Source: Cordia subcordata (taxonomy: Eukaryota; Streptophyta; Magnoliopsida; Boraginales; Cordiaceae). Taken from it: a stretch of DNA of 64,000 nucleotides. Numbering within the stretch: position 1 is the stretch's first letter; each line of letters begins with the position of its first letter. The notes beneath the pieces were generated by a model, which ran no database searches, had not been told where the DNA came from, and worked only from the letters and a program-made list of their open reading frames with translations. Position numbers and translations under genes: made by a program. The stretch spans positions 74,501 to 138,500 of the forward strand of contig JAPTOF010000010.1 of assembly GCA_028554755.1 (NCBI GenBank), read 5' to 3'. This document shows, piece after piece, positions 1 to 13,082 of the stretch.

Positions 1-1583
1 TCTGGAATTTTGTGAAATAACTGGTATATAAACTGATATTAGTGCAGGAGTTTTATCTATTTAGTTATTCAAGTAAATATCAATGTTTGTAACTAACCAT
101 GTATCAGCTGATTACCTCGCGCCGCTAACTAGGCATGCATGTATGCTCATATGTGTGGTGTTAAGAGCCTGTCTTATGGTAATGGTGCGTGGAAGGAAAA
201 TAGAAGATCTTAGCTTGGGTCTTATTGTCCTAAGTGCTAATTGATGGTAGTGAAGGAAAAGGAAGAACAAAATGGAAGAAGGGAAAACTAAAACAAGATT
301 TAATATATTTACATGGACTAATTTGACATGGTTAAATAGATTAATATGAAATGAATGGATTAGGTTAGATTATAACATTTCACTATTCCTTTCATGATTT
401 ATACCTGGTTTGAGTGGAATTTGTAAATGTTATGTAGTATTTTTAGCTCCTGAACCTTTTCGATTACTGGATGTTACTTGCACTAAGTCTGTTGATGGAA
501 TGATACATAATTAATACTTTACTAATCTGATACTTCTATTTTAATTAGCATGATGACTCTCTTTTAGCATTTTTAATGGACTATTGTCATTATTCTTTTT
601 GATTATTCGTTATTGCTTTGTTATGAGAGTGCGAGAGTTGGACTTTGAGTAATTGTTAGGAAGGAGAGTATTTGACTATAAGGTCAGTTTGAGGTAAGTT
701 TGGACACCCTGTATATACCTTGAGTATCCTTATCAGCTTATACACTTACAATCTCACTTAACTAGTGAAACCATGAGTTTATTTTTCATCTTTGACCCTC
801 ATATGTTGAGACACCTAGATGGCAGAGTGAAATACATAGCCATCGCTACCTCTAGGCATATTATTAGTATACAGCTCAGATGTTATTTCAGTTCAGTGGT
901 TATTATTCAGTTCAGAAGTTATTTCAGTTCAGTTATTGTTTAGCTCATAAGTTCAGTTATTGTTTAGCTCATAAGTTGTTTCAGTTTAGTTATTATTCAG
1001 ATTAGAAATTGTTATAGTTCAGTTATTATTTCAATCCCTAGGTCAGAAGTTATTTCAGTTTAGTATTATTTTTGTTCAGTTGTTATTTCTGATGTTAATA
1101 GTTATCTGGTATCTGTCACAGTTGTACCTTGAAAACTTCAGCCTGGTTTTGATTTGTGCCACAAAGTCTTTTGTTTCAGTTGTATTATAGTTCTCGAAGC
1201 ACCTTAAATTTACATAATTATGCTATTTAACTCTCACCGGAGCCATCCTAAGCCTTTGTTGGGGTGTCCTACTTACTGAACTTTGTTTGCTCATTTTGTT
1301 ATTTCTGCTTTGCAGGGTGTGGTCAGGGATTTCTCGAGAGAGAACCCACTTTAGCTCTTTATTAATGTATTTCTGCAACTTTGATTTCTCAAGGAGGAAG
1401 TGTTTGTACAATTCTAAACCTTGTAATTAATTGGCCTTGATTGTGTAGAGCTCTAATGAAAGGTTTGTGTGAGTTTTAGTTGTTTTTCCGTTTTAGAGCC
1501 TTGCGGGCTTAGGGATAGTAGTCTACTTAGGCTCGCGGCTATCACGACCCCAGGTTCTCGTTGGCAGATTTGGGGGTGTGACA
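1..1583 (+). mobile_element. LTR-retrotransposon end (solo or 3' LTR), left edge uncertain
   Basis: No coding region is visible here. The stretch ends in GGGGGTGTGACA at 1572-1583, very like the GGGGCGTGACA terminus of the gypsy LTR at 55722-55732 in this window, so 1583 is probably the last base of an LTR. Positions about 870-1100 are degenerate iterations of TTCAGTT/TTATT units. No 5' terminus or matching target duplication was found within the window, so the element may begin outside it. No gag or pol is present. The boundary with TGD4 is abrupt: only GGG separates it from the ATG. Confidence 0.5.
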
Positions 1584-1586
1584 GGG

Positions 1587-4399
1587 ATGAAGAAGCTGAG
1601 ATGGGCTATGGAGGGAGGAGGATTCTGGGAGCAGGATATGTCAACGCCGGTGACCCTCGATGGAGTGGCAAGGCCAGTGCAGGGAGACACAATTCCGTTG
1701 GGCATCGGCCGAGGGGCGAGGCTGTCAAGGCACGAGCAGGTTGACTTCTTCCAGAGATTCATGGCAATGCCATTTGTGCCATCCTTCTCCCAGCACCACA
1801 GGGGATTTTCTGTACAAAGACTCCTCTCTCTCCCTTTCCCTTTTTCCCAGCGCTGGTTAGTAGCACTCATGCTTATACTTCACCTTATTCTTTTCTTCAA
1901 CTATAATTATAGCAATTTCTTTTTCTTGTTTTTGCATACATACATACATACATGCATGCATACATACATACATAAGTTGATACACTGAAATGCAATTCAA
2001 TTATTAAAAACTTTGTACTCAGCAGGTTCCCTGCAGTGCTTGGTCAGTTGAATGTGCAAGAGTTGTTGAAATCTTTCCGAAAGAATCCATCATGCTTCTC
2101 CTCCTCCAAAGCTCTATCCTCCTGGCTCCAAACACTTAGAACCACCCTTTCTGACAAATCACTCTATGCTTTCAATTTCTGCTCCGAGCTTTTGTTATCT
2201 CCTGATGATGTTCTTCTTCTTAGTTTTGAAGCATATGGTGACCACAAGCTTCCCCGAACCAAAGCACTTCTTCATCACAAGGTATTGCCTTTTTCTTTTC
2301 TTTTCTTACTTTTCTTTTTGTCCTAATCTTTTTCTTTAGCCCCACTTGTAATTGCTCCTACTTGACAAGTTCCACTTAATTATTCTACAACTTCTACCTG
2401 CCTTGCAGTTTCCACATCATAATCTTACTGTAGAAGCATCTCGCCCGGGGCTTTTCGTTGATCAGCATGGATGTTACTGGGATGTCCCTTTCACATTAGA
2501 TGTTGATCTTTCATCCGTCTCTTGTCAGTCTGGTACAAGCTATCATTTTTGCCTTCACCATTCTGCTGGTTCACCCGCACAACAACTCGAGGGTCAGCCA
2601 ACTAGTGGGGTGCCTCCTGCTTTACTTACAGGTGTATGCGCCAAATGTGCTGTTTCCTTCAAGAAGAATATTGACATTTGGAGAAGTGATGCACCCAAGT
2701 TGAAGATGGTGCAGCCATATGATATCTTTCTCTCCAATCCACATATTTCAGCATCAGGAATAATTGGTAAGGACATTCAGGGCCCGTTTGGATTGGCTTT
2801 TTTTAAAAGCTTTTGAAAAACAATTTTTTTTTTATAAACTGAAAATTCTGGCTTCTAAAAAAAGCTGTATTTGAGCCTTTTTCAGAGTTTCATCTTTTTT
2901 CAGAGTTTCAGTTTTTGTGGAAGCTAAATCAAATAGTTATTGCAAATTTAATATAACTTGTTCAGGAAAAAAAAGTATTTTTCCTCAGAAAAAAGCCAAT
3001 CCAAACGAGCCCTCAATGTGTCAATTGTCAAAGTCTCTTGGACATCTAATCTTTCATTTTTGCATGTCTTTCTGTTTTCCCCTTCCTTGTACACTGCATA
3101 TTTGAGGTCAGAGCAACAATGATTTGGACCATGGCTCTAAAACTTATAGAAATTTGCACGTGATCAAAGTAAGTGCTGGAGAACATGTACCTTAGAATAT
3201 GAATGACTACATTCTACATATGTAGGCGAAGGGTCATACGTTTAGCACATTTTGAGAATTAAATCATAACATGGGAAAGCACTTGCTGTGGGAAATAATG
3301 GTAGCTGATTACTTGTGCTTGTGTTACACATATTTGGTGCATTACATAGATGATTGCACTCTTCTGACTTGACAAATCTCCCCCCCCCCCCCTCTCTCTC
3401 CCTCTCTCTTATTGTGCCACAGGGAAAGAAATAAGAAAATAAGCAATTCGTTCTTTTCTCCTTCACATGAGGTAATTCTATTTGTTAATGACTGTAGGTG
3501 CTGTTGTTACTGCATCTGTGGGGCATAATTCAATTAGATTACAGGGACAAAATGAAACACCGAGTTGGAAAGGTTTAAGTTTCAGAACCCGGGGAGTGAA
3601 TTCTGCGGTTTTAACTGATTTGTTTGCATCAGTGTCGCTCTCTGCGCAGCATGGGAATTTCCAAAGGCCATTCCTTGATCTTACTCGGTTTTATGCCCAG
3701 CTAGATTTTCCTTCTGGATCCAAATTTCTTTCTGCAGCCAGTCGTGTAGCATATGATCTCTACAATGGCCAAGTGCCTAGAATGGAAGCAGTTCAATCAA
3801 TTTGTCCCGATGCCACCATTTCATTTCAGCAGCAGGTATGACGTTTTTAATTAGAAACTATTTATTTGATTGGTCGGTGAAATACTTCACTGTCATGCTT
3901 TAATCCATGTGAAGTTTCTTAACATGACAAGGAAAAATAGTTAATGAGCTGTCAAATAACCATGATCTTTCTTTATTGTGTATGAGTTCAATTTCACAAG
4001 TTTTTAATCTTGCTTACCAACTGTTGGTGGCCGCTGTTTAAAGTTATAGTAAGTAATGTAAATGCATTTTCTATGTTTATGTTGTACGCCAAATACAACA
4101 TCTTGGCATCATTACGTCTTCGCCTTTTCATTTCCCGCCTCCCCCTCCTCCTCTTTTCTTTCTCTGGTTCAGTAGCTAAAGATTTCTTTGCTCATATGCA
4201 GATTGCAGGACCTTTCAGCTTCAGAATTGATTCTGGAGTAACACTTGATTTGAAGAAAAGAGAGTGGTTCTTGAGCATGAATAATCCTGTATTTGCAATA
4301 GAATACGCCTTGCAGGTTCTTGGGTCAGCAAAGGCGGTTGCGTGGTATACGCCAAAGCAGAAAGAGTTCATGATAGAATTACGGTTTTTTGAGACTTGA
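1587..4399 (+). CDS. TGD4: TGD4-like phosphatidic-acid-binding outer-envelope lipid transfer protein
   Basis: Five exons: 1587-1855, 2026-2281, 2409-2766, 3498-3835, 4202-4399, all with GT-AG introns and consistent phases, giving 472 aa; Arabidopsis TGD4 is about 480 aa. The N-terminus (MKKLRWAMEGG, then TPVTLDGVARPVQGDTIPLG) matches the TGD4 start, which fixes the ATG at 1587 rather than the in-frame GTG at 1578. TGD4 is known as a beta-barrel-like protein of the chloroplast outer envelope that binds phosphatidic acid and, with the TGD1/2/3 ABC transporter, moves ER-derived lipid into the plastid. No transit peptide is expected or seen. The 731-bp intron 3 carries a MITE at 2779-3013. The ATG lies only 3 bp after an LTR-like terminus, so the native 5' leader is missing or replaced. 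Identification rests on recognised family sequence; no alignment was run. Confidence 0.9.
2779..3013. mobile_element. MITE with GGGC(C/T)CGTTTGGATTGG inverted ends, inside TGD4 intron 3
   Basis: Starts AGGGCCCGTTTGGATTGG and ends CCAATCCAAACGAGCCCT, an inverted repeat of about 18 bp, with an A/T-run-rich interior of 235 bp in total. The interior reappears inverted in the copy at 7022-7247. No clear target duplication was found next to it. Such elements are non-autonomous DNA transposons; superfamily not assigned. Confidence 0.75.
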
Positions 4400-4458
4400 T
4401 ATGTATGCACTGGATCCTTTTCCTTGTAGTCATTGTTTTAGTATAAGCTGTTGATTAA

Positions 4459-4920
4459 GAGAGTGTTTGGATTGGTTTATAAAAAAGTTACTTAAAGCAT
4501 TTCTGGTTTTAAGTGGTTTTTTTCTTTTTAATTCTCAACTTTAAGTAGTTACGTGTTTGAATAAAAGTTGTAGTTATAAAAATAAGTATTTACGTGTTTG
4601 ATTAAAAGTGGGTTGAAAAATAAGTTATATAATTAAAATAGAATTTAAAAAGTTAAGTATAAGATAAAAGAGTAAAGATATTTTAGTAATAAAAATAAAA
4701 AAGTAAGGATAAGATAGTAAATGATTTGGTCAAACTTATTTTTTTTTTTAAGTGCTTAAGGCCATAAAAAGTAAAAGTTAGGATTGGAAAGTTTTTTATT
4801 TTTTATTTAAAGTCATTTAAAAAATATGTTTTTAATTAAAATAAACACTTTCATTTGCTTAATTAGGCATTAAGCATGTTTGATTGAAAAACAAAAAAAA
4901 AAGCCAAACCAATCACCTTC
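4459..4920. mobile_element. Tourist-like MITE, TAA target duplication
   Basis: Begins GAGAGTGTTTGGATTGG and ends AAGCCAAACCAATCACCTTC, imperfect inverted ends. It is flanked by TAA at 4456-4458 and 4921-4923, the 3-bp duplication expected of PIF/Harbinger-derived MITEs. It lies about 60 bp after the TGD4 stop codon and may supply part of its 3' end. A diverged relative is at about 18285-18763. Confidence 0.6.
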
Positions 4921-7021
4921 TAATTGTATTCATTTGGTTTAGCTATATCAAATTTTCTACTATTATGGTGTAGAAACTTATTTTAATTAATGCTTCCTAT
5001 TTGACTTGTGACATTGCGCCTATAGGTTATAAAAATCAATCTTCAGCTACACAAACCTTCAAGTCCGTTATCCCCCACATTAAAAGTTGTACCAAGTTCC
5101 CTATATGTTTATTGTTTAAGGTATAAAATTCCATCATTGAGAAAACTTTTACTTGACCAATAATTGGCATACCTTTTGGCTCTTAATTGTATATTTAGGA
5201 GTCTATTTTCCATTTCTTTTGCTATTCCTTCAAGTGTTGCTTTGTTATTGTGATTCATGGGGTAATTACCATCTCACTGGTCTCATCTTCAGCCCCATTT
5301 GAATTGGCTTTTTTGCCAAAAAAGAGCACTTTTTTTGGCCAAAAAAGCACTTGTCTTCATAAATTAGGTGTTTGGAAGGGCTTTTTTGAAAAAGCTAAAA
5401 CACTTAAGAAAGTTGAAAAAGTGCTTTTTTTAAGCTCTTTTTTTGTCTCAAGATCTATCTTTTACGCCTCCTTTTTATTTTTATTTTTTTTAAATTTTTG
5501 GTTGAAATCTCAATATTTTTACTATGCCTTGTTCATGGTTGATATTTATTCTTTTTTTTTCTTTTGGATCAACAAATATGATAATAATGGGTGATTATTT
5601 CTTGTTAAATGGTTGTGAAAATAGGAGTTGATTGTTCTTGTGAGATTTGGGTATATCCACACATATATAAAGTGTGTCTGTGTGCGTTGTGTGTGTATAC
5701 CTAGAGGATCTTGAAAAAGCAGGAGGATTGCCAAACAGGGTTTGAGCTCTTAATGGTGCTATGTGCACCGAGTTATTTTACAAAGCCTTGAAAAGCCATT
5801 TTGTCTGCTTTTGTATATATTCAAGCTTCTATGTAGCTAGTACATGCATATATTATGTTTATATAGTCACCTCACTGTATAAAGATTGAATCTTTCCGTT
5901 ATTTTTTGCTTTGTTTCCGAGTTCTCTTTGCATTTCGAGGTTTTTGGTGAATTGGGTTCAAAGGGCTTTGAAAATTTTCAGGAATGAAGTAGAAGACGTG
6001 ATGCAGATATGATTATAATAATTTTGTTTAATTTCAAAAGGGACACTTTATTAGTTGTGAGACTAAATTTGCCTTAGTGACCTTGCAGGTATTATAAGAA
6101 GAGGAGCTAGGTTATAAAAATTTTGACTTATTAATCATACGAGATTATAAGCTCGAGCAAATATTGCACATTGCTTGAAATCTAAAACATTAGAACTCTT
6201 TGGTTTTGGCCCGTAGTTGGTTTTTTTTTTTGGTGCCTTCTTTAACACCAATAGATAATTAGGGCTCTTGAGTTTTTTGTTGTTTCTCCAGCTTCATTGT
6301 TCACGCACTTTAGTAGCATGATAAATTGGCAGCTCAATGCAAACTTTGACGGTTGAGAGAGAAGTTTGACATAAATTAGAATTTACAATGTAATATTTGA
6401 AGTTTTTGTTGTCACGGACTATTGACCAGCACATGGTGACCTCCCTTCTCTTATCAAAGGAACATGTCTCAGGGTTGATTCCTTAATCGAAACTCTATTT
6501 TATTTAGTTGTCACTTGGAACATGTTTACGTATGAATGGTAAGAGTACTATGTTTGGAATCTAAGGGCTGACTGTATAATTGCTTTCATCAGGTTCATGC
6601 TAAGAGTCTACCAGTTGAGATGACATGATCTGCATTCGATAAGGAGATCATGAGAAAGATCAAAGCCCTTACTGCACGACATTTTCTTGTAGAAACAGAG
6701 ATCCCACATAAGGTTTAGTTTGTTTCCCAGTCTTCTTAGAGTTTTTTTTTTTCCCTTCTCTCTCATACTTTCACATGTTTTAAGATTCAGAACCAAAGAG
6801 ACCTTAAAAACAAATTAGGTGGACTAGAAACGACTTCTTGGAGTCGGAATATTCTTATCCTGGATGATAAATTTCACTATTTTATTTTATTAGAGAAGAG
6901 TCCTCTCAGGATTGATTACTTAACAAAAGTGCTATCTTCTTCTGATTCTGAGTTGTTGTATCTTCTAATCTTTAGCTCTATTTTGTATCAGTTCAAATTG
7001 TGTTATCTTTAAATGCTGTAC

Positions 7022-7247
7022 CACTATGGATTGGCTTTTTTTTTAGTAAAAAGCACTTTTTTTTAAAAAAAAGTTATGTTAAATTTGCAATAACTATTTG
7101 ATTTGGTTTTTAAAAAAGCTGAAACTCTGAAAAAAGTTCAAATACAGCTTTTTTTAGAAGCCAGAATTTTTAGCTTATAAAAAAAAGTTGTTTTTCAAAA
7201 GTTATTAAAAAAAACGCTTTTGAAAAAAACCAATCCAAACGAGCCCT
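7022..7247. mobile_element. MITE, inverted relative of the TGD4 intron copy
   Basis: The 3' end is AACCAATCCAAACGAGCCCT. The 5' end is eroded (CTATGGATTGGC). The interior (AGAAGCCAGAATTTTTAGC and neighbours) is the reverse complement of the interior of the 2779-3013 element, so the two belong to one family in opposite orientation. Confidence 0.7.
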
Positions 7248-8235
7248 ATATATGTTACCTAATACTGATGAATAAAATAAACTCTTCTCCAGAACTTTGT
7301 ACTTCTATATATATTTCTTGCTAACCTCATATTAATCAACACTTATGGACAATGTTGCATGGCCTCCAACTATTAGCATTAAACTATCATTAGGTGTTCA
7401 GGTGTAAGATTTGTCAAATATCTGGGAAAGAAGATTTGGCATATGGAAAACTTTTTCAATTTTTCAGCCACTAAATGCATATTGTATGAGAAAGAGAATC
7501 TGGAAAATTTCATCCCATACATATAGTAGGATAACTATTCTTTTGTACAGCATTCTCTGCATTCTCCATTCTCTTCAGCCAAAATTTTGGAACACGTCCA
7601 TGGCCAATGTCCATAACCATGTTAGGATTTCTGGAAACTCTAGGGGATTGTGTTCAGGTTGGCTCATTTTGTACCAAAGAGTCTCAGTTGTTGTTTAAAT
7701 TTTTTTTTTTTCCGTGCTGCAGTTTGCAGTGCTACATATGATGTCCAAGCAAACACTGGTGTTGATAGAACAACAACAACACGTGAATGAGTGTACCTTT
7801 TGAGAACAAATTCTGTATCAACGGCGTTATTGATTAACATTATTATATTTTGTAAAGTAATCACATTTATGTTTTCTTTTTCTTTTTGAAGTCTCAAAAT
7901 TCGAAATGTATTCAAACAACATTTTGTAAATCTTTCATTTTATGTGTGTATATATATAAGAATTCTGTCTCTCTCTATATATATATAATTAAAAAATTTA
8001 TTATGTAATTTTTTTCTCCTTTACCATGAAAAAGAAAAATAGGAAACATACATGATTTATTTAACTTTTTCTCAAGCAAAATATCTAAATTTGTAATAAA
8101 ATTATTTTTCCAAAATTAAATATCAAATAAATGTGATTAAAAAAGAAAATAAAAATAAAAATTAATGTAATTTTTCTTATAATAACATTTTATTCATGAT
8201 AATTGTTTTTTTATCCAAATGTAAATTACTAAAAG

Positions 8236-8333
8236 TGTTTCGGCATGTCTTTTTTGGTAATTTGACTAAAAAAGTGCTTTAAAAAAAAGCTCTATAAAAA
8301 TGCTTTTAAAAAAAACCAATCTAAACGAGTCCT
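8236..8333. mobile_element. MITE fragment of the same family
   Basis: Only the right end is clear: AAAACCAATCTAAACGAGTCCT, preceded by GCTTTT/AAAAGC palindromic blocks. It is shorter than the 226-235-bp copies and more diverged, so probably old or truncated. Confidence 0.5.
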
Positions 8334-9656
8334 CATTCTATAAGTTTATTATATAAAATAGCTAGAGGGTAACCCGTGCATGGTGGAATGTTTATTCTTT
8401 TATATTTTTATTTATTATTAATAATTAATTTTTAATATTTTATGTGAGGATAAGATGTAAATATATTTTTTTAGATTTAATTCTTAGTAAGTGTTTACTA
8501 ATAATTTAAGTAATTGAATAAAATATTTAAAATTAAGAAAGTAAAATAAAGAAATGATCGAATATGAGAAAAAGGTAATAAAACAATTTTGAATGTTAAT
8601 TTAGAAGAAAATATTATTATTAATTAATGATTAAATAAATTTAAATTAGATAATAGCCATATATATAGAAGGGTAAATTAAATACTTTGTTAGATGAAGG
8701 AAAGAGGGTAAAATAATAACATATAACATATAACATGTACTTTCTTTTATATAATATATAATTTTAATAAATTTTCAATGAATTTCATCCTTCTATCCCT
8801 CTTTTTGTTTTCTTTTATACTATAAGATTCAAAGTATTATTACTATTGCGACCCACCAAAGATTTTTCTTTTTAATAACCGAAAAAAAAATTTTGGTGCT
8901 ACTAAAGATTAGTAAGCGGCATCAACGGCCCATACCCAAGGCGATTTGAGGTTAAGGTACAAGCGGATTCAACAAATTACCCGCTCCTAATATTGCTTGC
9001 CTACATACAATTATTATTATAATTTTCTTTTTCTTTTCTTTTCTTTTTTTTTTTAATTTTATTTTTGGCCTTTTCCGAGCTCAACTGCCTGCAGATTGCA
9101 GAGCGCCCACAGAAGAATAGCAAAAACACACGCACGCACACACTCGCAATTATATTGTATGATGATATAAAGCCGAAAACAGCTGACTTTGCAAGATTTT
9201 AACAACAACATCATCCTTGCGCCTTTGGTATGTTGTTCTTCTCTCTTTTTTCCTTCCGTTTTCTTTTCTTTGTTCCCTAAATTATGTATATTTCTGAAAA
9301 AGTAAGGAAAAGGAAAACCCCACTTTTGACTCTATCCCAGGAATTTCATGACCAAGTTGTAATCTTTTCCAGGAATGCCTTGTGGGTTCTTTCCATTGCT
9401 TTTGGGAATTGTTAATCTGTTGCTGTTATTAGGGCTTTCATTGTCAATATTTTCCATTGATGCTTATGTGATTCTATTTGTTCCTTTTCTTTACTGCATT
9501 GGACCCTAATATGTTCCGAAGCTTTTAAACCTTTTGTCCTTTTATTCTGTGAATGTAGGTTGTTTTTCCTTTCCATTACATACTAGTACTTTTGGCATGT
9601 CGAAATTTGACCTTTGGTAGCCTAGCTCTGTGTATGCTGTCTACTTTGGCCTCCCC

Positions 9657-12148
9657 ATGGCTGCCAAGAAAATCATAGCTATATGTCAATCTGGGGGCGA
9701 GTTTGTGACGAACAAAGATGATGGGTCTTTGTCCTACTCTGGTGGAGAGGCCTATGCGTTGGACCTTGACCAACAGACTCAATTGAATGATTTCAAGCAA
9801 GAGCTGGCCGAAACCTTTCAATGTAGCGTCGATGGAATGACTATCAAGTATTTTCTTCCCGGCAATAAGAAGACCCTCATTACGATATCCAAAGATAAGG
9901 ACCTCAAACGCATGGTCAATTTCTTCAAGGAGTCTGACCAAGTTGAGATTTTTGTTATAGCTGAAGAAGCTGCCGCTCGGAATGTATCTAACATGCCTGC
10001 CAGTAGGTACTTACCTTTTTCTGAACCTTCATTTACAGTTTTAGTCTACCTTTGAAATTTGTCCTGAGTGGCACCAATCCTTCGCATGTTATTGCTTTAA
10101 CAAATACTTTCTTTTTAAGTAAAATACGATGAGCTTTGATTGCCTAATATGCTGTTTGCTTTACTGCACGGCGATATTGAGTATTGCTTAAAATTTGAAG
10201 TTATGTGCAAAAGTGGACTTGAGATGAAATGTGGATCTGTTGGAAACTTATGCTTGCCTCGTGATTCAGGTCAAGCAGGACAACTGCATCAGAGGCAATG
10301 GTTCCTCCGGCAACCCCTGTGGACATAATGCATACAGAGGAGCAAGTTAATCTGGAGACGGTTATCAACATCACACCGCTTGGTGTTATTCCCCCTTCAC
10401 CAAATGAGGAGAAGCATCGTAGAGCAGCAACCCAGTGGGAGAATACAATCACGGGTGTTGACCAAAGATTCAATAGTTTTACTGAATTTCGTGAAGCTCT
10501 TCATAAATACTCAATTGCCCATGGATTTACTTACAAATATAAGAAGAACGACAGCCACCGTGTAACTGTCAAATGCAAAGCCGAAGGTTGTCCATGGCGG
10601 ATATACGCATCAAGATTGGCTACTACCCAGCTTATATGTATTAAGAAAATGAATGACAAGCATACATGTGAGGGAGCTGCAGTAAAAGCTGGGTATCGAG
10701 CGACCAGGGGATGGGTGGGAAGTATCATAAAGGAGAAATTGAAAGTTTCTCCAAACTACAAACCCAAGGATATTGCCAATGACATCAAGCGCGAATATGG
10801 CATTCAACTGAACTATTCGCAGGCATGGCGCGCTAAGGAAATTGCAAGGGAGCAGCTTCAAGGCTCATATAAGGAGGCATACAATCAATTACCTTTGTTG
10901 TGTGAGAAGATAATTGCGACTAATCCAGGTAGTCACGCTACATTTGCCACAAAGGAGGACTCAAGCTTTCATCGTCTATTTGTGTCATTTAATGCCTCAA
11001 TATTGGGTTTTCAAAGAGGTTGCCGTCCGCTTCTTTTCCTTGATAGCACCCTTCTTTACTCAAAATATCAAGGAACCTTATTAGCCGCTATAGCTGCTGA
11101 TGGGAATGATGGTGTATTTCCAGTTGCCTTTGCTGTCGTGGAAGAAGAGACTGATGATAATTGGCATTGGTTTCTCTCAGAACTAAAATCTGCTACGTCA
11201 ACCTCTCAGCAAATTACCTTCATTGCTGATTGCCAAAAAGGCATAAGGGAGTCTTTGCATGATATATTTGGCAAAGATTGCTACCATGGATACTGTCTGA
11301 GATACCTGATGGAGAAACTTAACAAAGATTTGAAAGGGCAGTTTTCTCATGAAGCTAGGCGACTCATGGTTCAGGACCTTTACGCTGCTGCTTATGCTCC
11401 AAAGCTTGAGGCTTTTGAAAGGTGTGCTGAGAATGTAAAAGCTATCTCACCTGAAGCTTACAATTGGGTAATACAAAGTGAACCTGATCACTGGGCAAAT
11501 GCATTTTTCGGTGGTGCAAGATATAACCATATGACATCAAACTTTGGACAGCTGTTCTATGATTGGGTATCAGAGGTCAATGAGTTGCCAATAACTCAGA
11601 TGATTGATGTATTGAGGGGTAAAATGATGGAATTGATGTATTCACGCCGAGTTGATTCCAGTCAATGGGTGACGAGGCTGACACCTCTGATGGAGGAAAA
11701 GCTTCAGAATGAGACTTTAAAAGCACAGCCACTTCAAGTATTACTTTCACACGGTAGCACATTTGAAGTTCGAAGTGAAGCTGTTGAGACAGTTGACATT
11801 GATCACTGGGATTGTAGTTGCAAAGGATGGCAGCTAAGTGGATTACCTTGCTGCCATGCTATTGCTGTCCTGGAATGCGTTGGTAGGAGCCCTTATGATT
11901 ATTGCTCCAGGTACTTGACAACTGAGAGTTACCAATTAACTTATGCAGAGTCAATTCACCCAATTCCAAATGAAGAAAAACCAGGAAAAGGTGAACCGCA
12001 GGCTGTGGTGGTTGTAACTCCTCCACCAACTAAACGTCCTCCGGGGCGGCCGAAAATGAAGCAGGTTGACTCAGTTGACATTATTAAACGCCAGCTCCAG
12101 TGTAGCAAGTGCAAAGGGTTGGGCCATAATAAGAAGACATGCGAGTAG
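9657..12148 (+). CDS. MUG: MUSTANG-type domesticated Mutator transposase with PB1 domain
   Basis: Two exons: 9657-10006 and 10270-12148; 742 aa. Domains: PB1 at about residues 4-103 (includes KKIIAICQSGGEF and KDKDLKRMVNFF), MuDR-type N-terminal DNA-binding region at about 150-260, MULE transposase core (FLDSTLLYSKYQGTLL, then the FIADCQKG block), SWIM zinc finger (WDCSCKGWQLSGLPCCH, CxC...CxH), an AT-hook-like KRPPGRPK, and a terminal CX2CX4HX4C knuckle (CSKCKGLGHNKKTC). PB1 marks the MUGB clade of MUSTANG genes, which are immobile host genes probably acting as nuclear regulators. No terminal inverted repeats are seen around it, and it follows TGD4, as I recall for Arabidopsis (At3g06940/At3g06960). 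The start was chosen at MAAKK; an in-frame GTG at 9630 has no family support. The stop codon overlaps a GTAGGT donor (see findings). Confidence 0.92.
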
Positions 12149-13017
12149 GTTTCTGAAACAACTCGCTCTTCTTTCCCACTGTGAGATCTTTATTGGTAGT
12201 CTTTACTTGTATAGACTGTGTTACTTCTTGTTTGGTTGCAGTTTCTGGGTTGGCATGTATGTATTAGTAATTGTGCCTCCCTTGTGCTTTGCATTCTATT
12301 CTCATATGCATTGCGAAATGACTTCCTCTTTAAGGTGAAAAAAGAGGTTCCCTTAGTGATACGTGATGAAGCTGAGTATATTTCGTAGATGTTAATAGCT
12401 CAAAGGCTGAATAAATATGTGTTTGCTGTGCAGTCTACTGTGAAGGGTGGGTTTAGTTTGAAGAGGTCTGTTTTCTAAAAACGAAGGTCGTGCAGTATGA
12501 TGTTTTTCTAGGATTTTCATGGTTTAGATGTTGCAGAGAGGGACAGTGGAAGAATTATATAACTTAATTGAATTTGCTTGTGGTATCATCCGTGTTAATA
12601 TTTGCTAGCTAGTCGCTAGGCAGTTTTCTGTGCTGTGTTTATATGGGTAGATATGCATGTGCTGACATTGCTTTTGCTTAAATGTTATTTATCAGAAGGC
12701 ACAACAGCAGCGAGGATGCGGTAGCAGCAGCAGCGAGCACATTACTATTGTCGGAGCTGGCTAGTGAACAACCACCTGAGTCCGGCAGCACATAAGTTTC
12801 ACTTTGGGGTATAGTTCGTTCAAATGTATGATCAACCGGGAACTTTTGGATGTGGTTGTGTGGGTTTAGTCTCTAGAAGCATACACAAATGATTTTTCGG
12901 AAACAGGGTTAGATGGAATTATTCTTAGGTTGGTGTTATCATTGTAAACAGACATCACATCCTTGTAGGGGGGGGTACTAGTTCCCTTATCATTAGCAAC
13001 CATACTTTTCTCGATTG

Positions 13018-13082
<65 letters not shown>

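Larger units (their letters stand above)
4924..9656. other. Gene-poor intergenic stretch with MITE fragments
   Basis: No convincing coding region was seen on either strand. It holds a MITE fragment at about 5291-5440, a full MITE at 7022-7247, a MITE end at about 8236-8333, short (TA)n runs near 7950-7990, and very AT-rich DNA at 8340-8800. From about 9070 the sequence becomes promoter/leader-like. A donor-like GTATGTTG at about 9228, before the MUSTANG ATG at 9657, suggests a 5'-UTR intron (inference). Confidence 0.55.

Noticed and set aside
1469..1744. Frame running across the LTR end into TGD4 exon 1
   Set aside because: It is out of frame with the recognised TGD4 sequence.
7411..7698. 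Open frame of 95 codons
   Set aside because: No recognisable domain, splice partners or composition bias typical of the real genes here.
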